A DNA stretch of 64,000 bases from contig JAYKYS010000007.1 in the NCBI GenBank assembly GCA_036924285.1, forward strand, positions 14,012,001 to 14,076,000, given 5' to 3'. Position 1 is the first letter of the stretch. Each line of letters begins with the position of its first letter. The notes under the pieces were generated by a model. The model made no database searches. It saw only the letters and a list, made by a program, of their open reading frames with translations, and was not told the DNA's origin. This DNA comes from Asterella californica (lineage: Eukaryota > Streptophyta > Marchantiopsida > Marchantiales > Aytoniaceae). The position numbers and the translations under genes are program-made. Below, in pieces: positions 23,221-34,862 of the stretch.

Positions 23221-24537
23221 TGTCGTGATGTGAATCATTTCACATAGTAAATGATGCACTTCTCTGTCAGGCGGTAGTCTCTCTAAGTGAAGTTAAGACC
23301 TCAGATAAGCCCATTTTTGGAAGATGTTATATATTTTGAGTCTTAGTAGGTTGATTACCATGTCGATAGGATTTAAGCTCATGGGTTGTATTTGCGTGTC
23401 GCCCATGCACGCTTTCTAGCTGATTTAAGTTATCTTTCGGGACTGTGTGTCATTTTAGGTAGTTTAGGTTATACGCTGGCACTCTAGGGGCTTGACGTGG
23501 TAGCCTATGAGTGTAGATAAGTTACCAGGTAGTTTAAGGCACAAAATGACAGTCAAGTGGAGATAGCTACTCCCATTGGTCCATTTTTGTCTTTTGTAAA
23601 ACTCTAAGTTTAGAAACAGGGCTCCAAAGAGGATTTCGGGCAATTGGTGAGGGTACTGCGAAATCTGAGAGCACAGGGAGAGAGAGCCCGTCGTGCCAAG
23701 CACTGTCAGCGAGAAGTTTGATCGATTTGGAGCAATAAAGAAGGAGTTATGGTTGATTGAAGTTTGATTTGTGTCAGAATTGCAGTATCTGTTGAATTTG
23801 GAGTTTTGAGTGTCAACTGCAGCAAAATTGAGGAAATCGCTTCAAACTTTCGTGGGAGTGTTCATTGTCAGCCGGGCTACGACTTCAAAAAAGTTTCAAG
23901 TGATTTGAGTTACTGAGTAATTCAAGGTGGCCGCTGAAGCAGAGGGGGTCTGTAAAGCTCGCAATCTAGAGCAGCAACTTCAGAGAACGAAATCTGGAGT
24001 TCTGTATACAATCAGGAGGTCCAACTTCACAGGAGTGTTCAGCAAGCTGTGTAGTGCAAATCTTGTAAGAAACTTTGAAATTGATTGAGCTAATCTCCTG
24101 TTATAGGTCGAAATAGCTGGCTGGGTACCAGAAATTGTCATAATTTCCCTATTCAGAAAGTTTCTACCCATATCTTGGTGCTCTGAATTGATCTCAAGAT
24201 GAAACTTCGTATGTGTATCCAGTAGGACCTCATTGACATGTAGGAGAAGTTCTGAAGTCTAAACCTTCACATATTTCTCAATCCTGAGTGCCAAAGTTTG
24301 CCGTCAGATCTTATCGTTGCTAGTTAAGCCTGAACTTTGCTTCCTGAACATATCAGAAGAGCCAAGAGACTTGTATGAGCAATTTTCAGTATCACCTTGT
24401 AACCTGAAGCCTATCCTTTGAGCAAACCAGCCATAGCCAGGAGCCTAGTGCTTCTCTAAGTAGACTGAACACAGCCTTCAAGCTCATATCATAGTTAGAA
24501 GGTTCCGCCCTTCCCGAGGAAAACTCTCAACTCTACA
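23221..24537 (+). repeat. gypsy-2 5' LTR
   Basis: The start is set by TGTCGTGATGTGAATC, matched at 30843. The end cannot be checked against the truncated 3' copy. I place it at the CTACA ending at 24537, two bases before a TGGTGCTTCCACTGAGAG primer-site-like string at 24540. An alternative end is 24480, by alignment with the gypsy-1 LTR. The block contains the modular sentences also found in the gypsy-1 LTR. Confidence 0.75.
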
Positions 24538-24539
24538 TC

Positions 24540-24557
24540 TGGTGCTTCCACTGAGAG
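24540..24557 (+). promoter_or_regulatory. gypsy-2 primer-binding-site candidate
   Basis: TGGTGCTTCCACTGAGAG lies just inside the 5' LTR. Strings of the form TGGTGCTTTCATTGAGAG are common at this place in plant gypsy elements. I have not matched it to a specific tRNA. Confidence 0.5.
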
Positions 24558-24605
24558 ATCTTGGGGTGATTGATTGAGAAGGTTGAGTTGCTACAAGGAG
24601 AAGAG

Positions 24606-26431
24606 ATGGATCGCAAGAGCGCTACTTCTGCTACTTCTGCGGCTGTTGCATCTACGTCGACTGTAACACCTTCTGTAGCACTTGTGACTGCGGCGATCTC
24701 TGTACTTGGTCTGGATACGGCTGAGATTCTGAAGACGCTTGCGGCCTTGGTCCAACAGCATCCGATCGGTGGAGGGGGTGAGTTAAAATCCACCAAGGCT
24801 TTGCAAGCTATTGTGAACAGATGTGGAAGGTTTGAAGATAGAGATATTTCTAGATATCTGCGTGAGTATAGAGGAGAGATGGAGCTGGTTAGAGTTACTG
24901 ATGCTGAGATGATAGCAAGTTTTGAGTTAGCTGTCATTCTTGAGTTGCGGGACCAAGTTAGGGATGTACAGAGAAGAAATCTTGGAATCTGGATGAATTT
25001 TGAGCGATCTCTTCGAGAGGAGTTTCTTGAGGAGGATTCAGAGAGAGTTACTAGAAGGACATTTCTAGACTGGGTTGAGCAGCAACTTGGTCGTATGATG
25101 AGCCTGAGTGAGTTGCTGAGAGAGTTTGATCGGAGATATCGGCAACTTTCAACTCTAGAGCGAATAACCCTAGATGCTAAGAGAACAAAACTTTTCCTAT
25201 AAGCTACCGATGATGCTACGGCAGATCGGTTATGTTTTATGTTGGCTGATCCATCTGCTGAGGGAGGTGTTACTATGGATTGGAGGAGAGTTGAGGATGT
25301 TGTGGCTGTACTGACAAGACAGAGGAGGGGAAGAGTGGCTGTGAGAGGACGTCCGCTTGCAGAAGTGGTCACTCCACCTTATGCTGCTCCTCAAGTACAG
25401 CAGCCTTTGGCCCCTGCTCCTAGACTTGTTGTCCCAGCTGCAGTTCCTTTGATGCCAGTTGTGCCAGCTCCAGCACAAAGGGCACCTGTTCAGAGACCTG
25501 CGGAGAACCATGGTCAACAGAACCAGATTGAAGACCTAATTCGGCAGTGCGAGAGCTGAAGGTAGAGTTAGCTGGATTGCAGAGAGAGCAGCCATCGGCG
25601 CCTGCTGCTGCACGTCTAGGAGGAGCTCCGGTTCGTAGATGTATTTGGTGTGATAGTCCTGATCATTTCCGAGGAGATTGTCAAGAGCTCACAGCTGCTT
25701 TGCGAGATGGTGTGGTTTGCTATCAGAATGGTAAGCTGCACCTTTCTTCTACTGGAGAGCCGTTGAGCACGCAGTTTGGGCGAGGAGGCATGAGGAGTCT
25801 ACCTCAGATTGCTACGGCAGCAACTGCAACTGCGTTAATAGCACCGCTGGTAAATTTTGATGTATATGCTGGGCATATTGAGGTCTCTTCTAGTCCTACA
25901 TTGCTAGATAGGAGTGCTGAGAAGAGTGTGGCTCCAGTCCTTTCTGAGATACTGAAGAGAAGAGCCGAGTCTATTCGTAGGGTCACAGGATGGAGAGATC
26001 CTGTAGATGCTGCTTCTATCAGAGCATTCTTGGATGTAGATAGACATGTTCATTGGCAGGATGCTTCTGTGGAGGAAAAGAGGCGAGGAGAAGCCTCTGA
26101 ACTTGATACTGGAGTTTCTGAGGAGACTAAGGATAGACGGAGAGTCACAAGGAGACGAGCGGCTCTTCCTGAGGACATCTCGTCTACTTCTGCAGCTCCT
26201 CCACCTGCACCAGGTCTTATGGAGGACGTGCAGAGATCCCAGCAGGAGCCAACGATTGCTGGTAGGCGGTTTACTGCCCAAGAGAAAGGGAAGGGACCGG
26301 CTTACAAGTTGGCAGCTGATATTGAAACTTCTACTAATCTGAAGAGCATCTTGGAGTAGAGGATACTGGATGCACGAATCGAGTTTTCTCTCCGGGAAGT
26401 TCTTGGTATTGCAAAGAGGGAGTTTCACGAA
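24606..26431 (+). pseudogene. gag: gypsy-2 gag with CCHC zinc knuckle
   Basis: The ATG at 24606 (MDRKSATSATSAAV) is the first in a frame that is already open. The capsid-like part matches gypsy-1 gag. TAA at 25201-25203 (LFL-stop-ATD, former CAA) and a frameshift near 25550 interrupt it. After the shift, CIWCDSPDHFRGDC near 25640 is a complete CX2CX4HX4C nucleocapsid knuckle. A long variable linker follows, then TAG at 26357-26359 (LE-stop-RILDARIEF, former CAG). Beyond that the same frame continues without a break into the protease, so gag and protease form one frame in the ancestor. A 279-codon antisense frame (24533-25372) is a shadow. Confidence 0.85.
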
Positions 26432-27058
26432 TTGATCATCGACATCATCAAGCGCAAGAGACAGGTGATGTCCGAGCAGGTAGAAAGCCAAATGATAGAT
26501 GTGGTAGGAGCTTCTATGAATGATGCAGAGTTTGGGAAGGTGCATTTTCAGGAAGCTGATGACAAGGGATACCAGCAAGAAGCGTTGGTTGCTGGTACCA
26601 ACACTATTGAGTTCGATGATGAGGGAGCTAGCGAGGAGAATCCAGCTACTGATAGTGACTTCAGAAGGAGACATTGGACTCGTGCTACGACTGCTACACG
26701 AGTTCGTCTTGGAAGCTTGCCTGAACCTGTTGCTGCTTTAGTTGATCACGGATCTGAGATCAACATCATGTCACGGGAGGTGTATGAGAGAGGTCAGTGG
26801 CCTATCGAGCTGAACCATGGTTGGGTGTTACGTGCTGCAAACAACCAGAAAGATGAACTATACGGCGCTTGTCCTAACGTGAAGATGAAGATAGACGATG
26901 TGGATGTAGATCAGCACTTCTTCATGCAATCTTCTGCTTCATATCATGTGATTCTTGGTCAGCCTTATATCACTGCAGTTCGAATGGAGACCAAGGTAAT
27001 GGATGACGGATCTCATTACGCTAGGATCCGTAGTCCAGATGATAGACGTTCTGTGTAG
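26432..27058 (+). pseudogene. pro: gypsy-2 aspartic protease, DHGS active site
   Basis: The frame runs on from gag (GIAKREFHELIIDIIKRKRQ) to the protease core. The active site reads ALVDHGSEINIMS (near 26737-26775), so the usual D-T/S-G triad is D-H-G. The same DHGSEINIMS occurs in gypsy-4, which makes it a lineage feature rather than a mutation. The flap and second-half residues (VILGQPYI) follow near 26950. Retroviral-type proteases act as dimers and cut the Gag-Pol polyprotein. The frame ends with TAG at 27056, before the RT linker. This is a pseudogene only because the polyprotein around it is broken. Confidence 0.85.
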
Positions 27059-27370
27059 TTTTTGACCGTTCGTACGAACCACGAACGAAACCGGCAGACC
27101 TTGAGGGACTCTCCTATCTGTAGGAGTAAGGGTTTTCAGAAACCACTCTCGTAGGACGGGATAGCGAGAGTGATGGATCTACTACTACTATGATCCCGCT
27201 TGAGCGGCCTGAGGGATCACAAGAGGCTGATGAAAAGGCTGCTCAAGATTCAGAAAGTAGTTGCACTGTACATAGTTGGAAATCTGGTTTGATGGCTTTC
27301 AGTTTTGATGATTCGAGTGAGTTCACACAGGTAGAGGATTTGACTGAGAAGAGTAAAGAGTAGAAGGCAG

Positions 27371-30300
27371 ATGGAGAGATGTGCAGCAAATTTACGTTGT
27401 ACAGGAGTTCTGAAGAAAGATGAGATGATTTCTGGGGTTTATGAGGAGTTTGTAAGTGTACAGTCTTTTGTTCGTTGGCTGGATGATGTAGATAGGTTGA
27501 TGGAACAGATGGGAGGTAGGGTGGTGATCCCCATCCATTCTCGTGAAGTCTATGAGGAGATTATCTCATACTTGCGGTATCGTCCTCATCCGAGATTGGA
27601 GAATGGATGGAAGGATGCAATCTGTTGGTGTGGCTTACATCAAGAAGCGGAAGTACACGCTAAGTATAAAGCTGTAGCGAGGAAGGTGAGACATGTGGCG
27701 ACCCAATTACTTGTTGATTCTTAGCAGCAGGTGGAGTTAGCGGCTGTTGAGCCTGTGCTTAGAGATCCTACACAGGTAGGACACAAGTTTACTCAAGAGA
27801 CACTCGAGCAGGTCCAGATAGGAGGGGGTGGCTTCTTGACTGAAGAGGAGAAACGAGCTTTTCAACAGATGATAGTTAGCCATGGTAAGGCATTTTCTTT
27901 CTCGGCTGAGGAGATAGGTTGTGTGGATCCTAGTGTGATAGCTCCGATGGTTATCTTCACTGTTCCTCACGTACCTTGGGACTTGAAGCCGATTCCAGTC
28001 CCTCGTGCCTTGCTACCGAAGGTGATTGAGTTACTGAAGGAGAGGATGCAGATGGGTATTCTTGAACCATCTATGGCTCCGTACTCTAGTCGATAGTTCA
28101 CAGTACCTAAGAAGACAGGAGCTATGCGCTTCATCCAAGACTTGCAGCCTGCCAACAACATCACGATTTCGAAATGTTGGAACAGGACCTGTGGTTGATG
28201 AAGTAGCTGAGGCGTTTGCTGGAAGGTCAATCTATTCTGTTGGAGATCTGTTTTCAGGTTATGATCAGTTTCAGCTTGCTTTGGAGAGTAGAGACTTGAC
28301 TACCATGCGTACACCTTTGGGATTGATGCGGATGTGTACTCTTCCTCAATGTGCGACAAACTCAATAGCCCATATGCAGAATGCGATGCATAAGGTGTTA
28401 CGAGTGTTTGTACCTGAGGTCACTATCTCGTTTCTGGATGATATTCCCACGAAAGGTTATCCGGTGGAAGACAAAGACGAAGTTGTGACTTCTGATGGAT
28501 GCAGAAAGTTCGTTGCAGACCACATTCGGGATGTGGAGAAGATTTTGATGCGTTTGGAGGAGGTACACCTCACTCTATCAAGTACCAAATCTCGTTTTGG
28601 TATGTCAGAGGTTGTGGTGGTGGGTCATTTGTGTGGTACTTTTGGGAGGCGTCCGAACTCAGAGAAGGTAGATGCTATAGCAAGGATAGCTGACTGCACC
28701 AACATCACTGAGGTTCGACGGTTCTTGGGAGCTTGTGTGTTCTTTTGTGTGAGTATTCCTCATTATGCACACATTGCCGAGCCTCTGTATGCACTTCTGA
28801 GAAAGGGAAGGAGGTTTACTTGGCGACAAGAACATCATGAGATGATGGAGCAGCAGAAGGAGATTCTGAAGTCTCCACCTATACTAAGGAGGCTTAGCTA
28901 CGAGAGCGGGAGATCTGTGGTACTGACTATTGATACGAGTCCAAAGGCGATTGGATGGACAGTTGGCCAAGAAGATGCAGAAGGTGTGCGGTTTGTTTCA
29001 AGGTTTGGAGCTCGGATCTTAACAGATAGACAACGTAACTATCCTCAAGTGAAGCATGAGTTGTGGGGAGCTGTTACTGCTATGAAGGTAGATCGAGAGT
29101 TCTTGATAGGAGCTCGTGTGATACTAGAAACAGATTGTTTGCCTTTGTTGGGTATGATAGCAAACTGCAATACACCAGACATAGCAATGCTACGATGGAT
29201 TGCTTATTTCCGGAGTCTGAACCCTGAGCTAAAGCATATAGCAGGGAAGGACAATCCAATTGCATATATGTTGTCTAGGGCTCGCTATACAGATGAAGAT
29301 GAGATGTTTGCAGAAGTGGAGAATGAAGAGAGGAGAGACGTTTGGTGCCAAGTTGGTCAGCAGACTTCAGACTTGGAACCACTGCCGTTCAATGAGGAGT
29401 TCTACTCAGAAAGGTTCCGCGATATTGGATTTTATCTGAGTTCGTTATGTAGAAGAGAAGGATGGAGTGATGTAGAGTTCAAAGAGATCAGACGGAAGGC
29501 GTACAGTTGTCTTCTACGTGAAGGTTATCTGTGGAAACGTCCGAAAAGAAGAGATGGAGTGCTTGCTAGAGTGGTGGATGATCAACCGACGAAGCTGAAT
29601 CTGCTGAAAGAGTTTCATGACACCTTGTGGGCTGGACATCGTGGAGTATGGGCTACTTACACGAAGATGAAAGAGCGTTACTGATGGAAGGGTTTGTATA
29701 AAGACGTGGTGGACTTTGTTGGGTTGTGTCTGCACTGCCAGTTCTACTATAAAGTCCGTTACAGAGATGGACTTGTACCTACTTATCCACCTAGTATTCA
29801 TTTTCAGTGGGTTCTTGATCTTGTGATGATGCCACCGGGGTTATGGGGGATGCATTACTTGGTGTTGGCTCGAGAGGATCTCTCCAACTATGTGGAGGGA
29901 CGAGCACTACGGACGAAGACTACAGAGAATATCTGCAAGTTCGTGCTTGAAGATATCATCTGTCGCTATGGATCGATTGGGAGATTACGTGCAGATAGAG
30001 GCGAGTTGAGAGGCGCTGAAGTGAAGGAGTTTTTTACTCGTTATGGAGTAAAACTTCGACTTACTACTGCTATGAATCCAGAGGGCATTGGTAAGAGTGA
30101 ACGAGGACACCCTTCTATTGTTCACGCTTTAGTGAAAGCATGTGATGGTAGACCTAGAGAATGAACGAGACTACTTCCGTTTGCTTTGTGGGCTGATAGA
30201 ACTACACACTATACTACGACTGGCTATATGCCAGTTGAGCTTGTGTTGGGTCAGAAACCGATCATGCCTATTGAAGAGTACTTTCCTACGTGGGCTACGC

Positions 30301-30797
30301 TACCGTGGGAACATGATATAGATCGTGCTTCACTCCTAAATTTACGTATTAGGCAGTTGGAGCGAAGGGAGGAGAATCTTGCTGATGCGCAGGAGAGGCT
30401 GAAGGTGGCTCGAGTCAGAAACAAGGAACGTTTTGACAAGACTCATCGACTACGACCGAAGCCAACACATGTTGGTGATTGGGTTCTGATATATGATAGC
30501 ACGTTGGAGAATCAGCATTCTACACTCCGTAAGTTCTCTCGAAGATGGTTTGGGCCTTATGTTGTGCTAGATGTGTATGAGAATGCCACTTATAGTTTGC
30601 GTGAGTTGGATGGTACTCCTTTGAAGCTATCTATGGCTGACAAACGTGTGAAACTGTTCAAGAGACGCGGAGGGTCAATTGAGTTATTCAACTTTCTGGA
30701 GTCAGAGCTGAGGACAACAAGAGACGGAGACGTCCCATCATCTGATGAGACTGAGACGGAGAAGAGCGATGATGATGAAAAACAAGCAGAAGACTGA
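27371..30797 (+). pseudogene. pol: gypsy-2 pol: RT, RNase H, integrase
   Basis: Order and motifs match gypsy-1: VPHVPWDLKPIPVP (near 27970), polymerase box FLDDIP (near 28431), RNase H (TIDTSPKAIGWTVG), integrase zinc region (CLHCQFY), core (DLVMMP, ADRGELRG, NPEGIGKSERGH) and C-terminal WVLIYDST...RRWFGPYVVL. Breaks are TAG 27722 (former CAG), TAG 28094 (former TGG in SRWF), a one-base insertion near 28167 (ATTT in place of ATT), TGA 29682 and TGA 30162 (both former TGG). 27059-27370 between protease and this frame is a decayed linker. The acidic tail ends at 30797, 45 bp before the 3' LTR. Confidence 0.9.
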
Positions 30798-30842
30798 ACA
30801 GGTTGGCACATGCCGGAGGATGTGCAAGTTTGGAGGGGTAGA

Positions 30843-31921
30843 TGTAGTGATGTGAATCATTTCACATAGTAAATGATTCACTTCTCTATCAGGCAGCAGT
30901 CTCTCTGAGTAAAATTAAGACCTCAGAGAAGTCCATTTTTGGAAGATGTTATATATTTTGAGTCTTAGTAGGTTGATTACCATGTCGATAGGATTTAAGC
31001 TCATGGGTTGTATTTTCGTGTCGCCCATGCACGCTTTCTAGCTGATTTAAGTTATCTTTCGGGGTTGTGTGTCGTTTTAGGTAGTTTAGGTTATACGTTG
31101 GCACTCTAGGGGCTTGACGTGGTAGCCTATGAGTGTAGATAAGTTACCAGGTAGTTTAAGGCACAAAAGGACAGTCAAGTGGAGCTATGAACTCCCATTG
31201 GTCTATTTTTGTCTTTTGTAAAACTCTAAGTTTAGAAACAGAGCTCCAAAGAGGATTTCGGGTAATTGGTGAGGGTACTGCCAAATCTGAGAGCACAAGG
31301 AGAGAGAGCTCGTCGTGCCAAGCACTGTCAGCGAGAAGTTTGATCGATTTGGAGCAATAAAGAAGGAGTTATGGCTGATTGAAGTTCGATTTGTGTCAGA
31401 ATTGCAGCACTTCTGTTGAATTTGGGGTTTTGAGTGTCAATTGTAGCATAATTGAGGAAATCGCTTCAAACCTTCGTGGGCGTGTTCATTGTCAACCGGG
31501 CTACAGCTGTCAAAAAAGTTTCAAGTGATTTGACTTAATGAGTAATTCAGGGCGGCCGCTGAAGCAGAGAGGGTCTGTAAAACTCGCAATCTAGAGCAGC
31601 AACTTCAGAGAACGAAATTTGGAGTTCTGTGTACAATCAGGAGGTCCAACTTCACAGGAGTGTTCAGCAAGCTGTGTACTGCAAATCCTTTAAGAAACTT
31701 CAAAATTGATCGAGCCAATCTCCTGTTATATGTCGAAATAGCTGGCTGGGTACCAGAAATTGTCATAATTTCTTTGTTCAGAAAGTTTTTACTCATATCT
31801 TGGTGCTCTGAATTGATCTCAAACTGAAACTTCGTATGTGTATCCAGTAGGACCTCATTGACATGTAGGAGAAGTTCTGAAGTCTAAACCTTCACATATT
31901 TCTCAATCCTGAGTGTCAAAG
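30843..31921 (+). repeat. gypsy-2 3' LTR, truncated
   Basis: It aligns with 23221-24299 and then stops at CAAAG (31921), where 5'-LTR sequence TTTGCCGTC is replaced by CGGGGCGG belonging to the LTR-borne ORF of copy B. It is 1079 bp long. Confidence 0.9.
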
Positions 31922-32076
31922 CGGGGCGGTAATGCTGCCCAAACCTCTTCCAGAAGACCCTGGTCGACGAGGTTCCGATCCCATAGGAAGAAGTCGAGAC
32001 CCAACTCCTTGATGAAAGGTTTGGCCTCGACCAACTCTGCCGCCGGTAACACCAACCCTCGAGGATGCATCGACAT
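31922..32076 (-). pseudogene. LTR-borne ORF, N-terminal piece (copy B)
   Basis: From the ATG at 32076 (MSMHPRGLVLPAAELVEAK), with an in-frame TAG 21 bases upstream, the frame runs to 31922 (EVWAALPPR) at the edge of gypsy-2. It is the missing start of the frame at 14358-16163. KPFIKELGLDFF is identical to the copy A fragment at 12880. This pair of halves, 15.8 kb apart, shows that gypsy-1 and gypsy-2 entered this ORF. Confidence 0.75.
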
Positions 32077-32567
32077 ATTTGAAACTCTGTTGCACTAAGC
32101 CACACGTACTTACTGTGAGCCGAAGGCTCAGTCCTTCCCAAGTTCTCACAGTCTAGCTTCCACTCTCAGAAGACGAATCTAGTCTTCCAGAAGACAGCTA
32201 CTCCGTCTTCCGGGATTCTAACAGTGCTTCCTAAATAGCTCTCGTCTTTCGAGCTATATCTAAACAATCCTAACTAAGCAAGGCCTCGCATGGATTCCTA
32301 AGAAGACAACCCACCTTGCATTACATCCTACTTCCTAACAGAAGATACAAGATTTGCGAGAAGTAGAGTGTGTAACAGGTTCAGAAGATGGTTGCGGGCT
32401 CCTGCGATGACAGTGGCCTCTGGGAAGACTCCCGGGACAGCTTCCGATTCAATACTATTTTCGGAAAACTTCCCGAAGCCAGGCTTCCCTTCACTGGTCT
32501 CACCTGTCTTCTGCTTCCTACACGCAATCTATCCTCACAACAGACACACGACATTCGCACTCTGTTC
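32077..32567 (-). repeat. giant-LTR family, copy B: R2 segment, part 1
   Basis: The reverse complement matches 12470-12879 and 52600-52930: TTCTGAGAGTGGAAGC, GGAAGACTAGATTCGTCTTC, GCAAGGTGGGTTGTCTTCTTAGGAATCC, GGAAGTAGGATGTAATG. It is cut at 32567 by gypsy-3 and resumes at 41261. Confidence 0.8.
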
Positions 32568-33477
32568 TGTAAACCCTTCACGATCTCATCGATCAACTAC
32601 CCCCTCAATCTCTCAACCACCACGATTGTCATTGATGAATCTGCAAATGTCAGGCCTGTCTCTCACTCAGGGGTCACCTTTGATGGCTTTGATGGAAGCA
32701 CACCATGAATCTTGAAGGGAAAAATACTAAGTTCACTCATTCATACACCCACAAACTTATCAACTAAAAATCTCCATAAACTCATCAACTAAAATCCTTC
32801 ATTCTAACGACGTCTCTCAAGTTCTCACATACTAAAAATATCACACACTCTCTATATTACTCAAGTTGTCAGTACGACGATGTGAAAACAAGGATGAGGA
32901 GCTCTTCTCTACTCCTCTATTTATACATTCTAGGTTTTTACTTTGGTACCCTCGGTAACTCAGTCGTAACTACTTTTACCGGGTTTTACTAAGATATTAC
33001 TTAAGGTAAAAGCATTAATCACATGGGCTTCTTACCTTTTCACATGGGCTTATTCCTTCAAAGTCAACTTCTAGAAGGATTCTGGAATATTCTCAAGGAA
33101 TCTCGAATTTCCACCCCCTCTCTACACTAGGACCCACTAAAAAGGAAACATGGAATCTCTTCTTGTTTTTAATGTCCACAAAGTCCATAACTTTAATCCA
33201 ACCACTAATATCAAATAAAAAAAGAGATAAGGGATACTTTCCACCTCCTTTCTACCTTTTAGACAAGATGACAAGATAATAGTGCTCACTCTTTAGCAAA
33301 TATCTGAATTCTTTCAAAAGTACAGCTAAGTTTAACCATAACTAACTTTTAGCTAGTCATGATTAACTTGATACCTTCTTAAAGTACTTTGGCAGCAAAT
33401 AAGCATTCTCAACATTTAGTTATAACTAAACACCTTACTAATAGACAAACTTCCTATGTGTAACATAGGTCGTTACA
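32568..33477 (-). repeat. gypsy-3 3' LTR (element orientation)
   Basis: This 910-bp repeat starts TGTAAACCCTTCACGA and ends GGTCGTTACA on the plus strand, matched at 40347-41260. It is preceded by the target-site copy GTTC. Confidence 0.93.
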
Positions 33478-33490
33478 TTTTACCCCCGGA

Positions 33491-34823
33491 CTAAATTTTT
33501 GCTCCGTCCTCGGAGTGAAAAGAGAATTTTCGTCGATGAAACAACTTCAACTTGTCATGATTGACCCGATCGAATCTCCCTCCTCCCAACTCCTGAAGGT
33601 CATATGTGAAGTTGCTCCACACCTTATCTACAACAAAAGGACCAAAATATCTTGGAAGAAACTTCTTCCTAGCCCTCTTGAATCTGATAGCATCATACAA
33701 CATAACCCAATCTCCGACTTGAAAAGGTTTTACCTCCCTCTTGCCCAACCGTTTGTCGTAACTCTTCTTTTGATACGCCTGAGCTCGTTCCATCCGGATC
33801 ATTGCTACCGCTCGGGTCTCTTCCAACTCCATGAGTTGCTCTCTTCTTGATCTGACCACGTCTTCTCCCCTCGACCTTTTCAACTTTCGTTGAATAGTTT
33901 GAAAAGTATCCAATTCGAATTGGATCGGCAACTTGGACTCCACTCCATAAACCAGTCGAAATGGAGAGTACCCAGTAGAAGTCTTTGTTGTCGTTCGATA
34001 CTCCCATAAGATGGCATGTAGCCTCTTATCCCAAGTATGTTTCGCAGTCTCAACACCAGCATCTTTGGCGAGCATCATACAAAGTGTAAGATTGGTCTTC
34101 TCCGCAAGACCATTAACATTTGGTTTGTATGAGGTCGTTACTCGTGCCTTGATAGAAAAGTGTTGTAGCATAGCAATAGTCATGCTCTCTACAAACTCTC
34201 CTCCTCTATCCGAAACCAACTCTAATGGACCTCCAAATCTTGTGATGATCCTCTACCGACTTCTGTTTCATTGGTCTCTCTCAAAGGTCTAGCCTCTCAC
34301 TATTGTACCCACTTGGTACAATAGTCAATGGCGACTACAATGTATCTATTGCCTCGAGGTGTCTTATTCAGAGGACCTACAAAGTCAATACCCCACTTCT
34401 CAAACGGCCCTAATACTAGAATTGATATTAAAGGAGGTGTTCTAGTAGACTTTAGAGCAAATGCTTGACATACGTCACAAGTTTGCAATAGTCTAAACAT
34501 TCTTTGAAAATACCTCTCCAATGATAACCAGCATCCAAAATCTTGAAGGCTGTTATCTTACCAGTAAAGTGACCTCCGCAAACAGTACCGTCGTGAAACT
34601 CGTGCATTAGCTTGAACGCCTCCTTCTGACCAACTGCTCTCCTTAGTAAACCATCTGCTCCTTGATGAAATAGAATTCCCTCCATCATGGTGTAAGGTTT
34701 GCATCTCTTGATCAACGCGTTACGTTCTCGGGTATGCATATCTTCTGGAAAAGAGCCATCTGTAAGGAAACTCCAAATTTCCTTGTACTCGTCCGGTATC
34801 TCCTCAATGCTTGTGATGGTCAT
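33491..34823 (-). pseudogene. gypsy-3 integrase, frameshifted
   Basis: Three frames make up the integrase. 34823-34452 holds the zinc-binding start (HEFHDGTVCGGH). 34521-34300 holds CDVCQAF and the first catalytic Asp (WGIDFVGPL). 34219-33491 holds the second Asp (MVSDRGGEF), the Glu region (KPNVNGLAEKTN) and a C-terminal GDWVMLYD/RYFGPFVV region. Frameshifts fall near 34480 and 34260. No chromodomain is evident after the GPF segment; the protein ends HSEDGAKI close to the purine tract. Integrase inserts the cDNA into host DNA. The domain is complete in parts but cannot be translated as one chain here. Confidence 0.88.
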
Positions 34824-34862
34824 CAGATGCTCGTCCGGAAACGAATCATCAAATGGTTCTTC

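Larger units (their letters stand above)
23221..31921 (+). mobile_element. gypsy-2: Ty3/gypsy LTR retrotransposon with truncated 3' LTR
   Basis: The element is about 8.7 kb. The 5' LTR begins TGTCGTGATGTGAATC and the 3' LTR begins TGTAGTGATGTGAATC at 30843. The 3' LTR breaks off at 31921, where sequence jumps into the LTR-borne ORF of copy B. The lost part is about 180-240 bp of LTR plus about 110 codons of the host ORF, so one deletion removed the junction and with it any target duplication. A purine tract (GGAGGGGTAGA) precedes the 3' LTR. Gag, zinc knuckle, protease, RT, RNase H and integrase are all present, interrupted by at least six stops and two frameshifts. The LTRs are more diverged than in gypsy-1, indicating an older insertion. 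Confidence 0.9.

Noticed and set aside
24533..25372. 279-codon minus-strand frame
   Set aside because: Antisense to gypsy-2 gag; Ser/Arg-rich composition typical of a shadow frame.
25904..26674. 256-codon minus-strand frame
   Set aside because: Antisense shadow of the gag-protease frame of gypsy-2.
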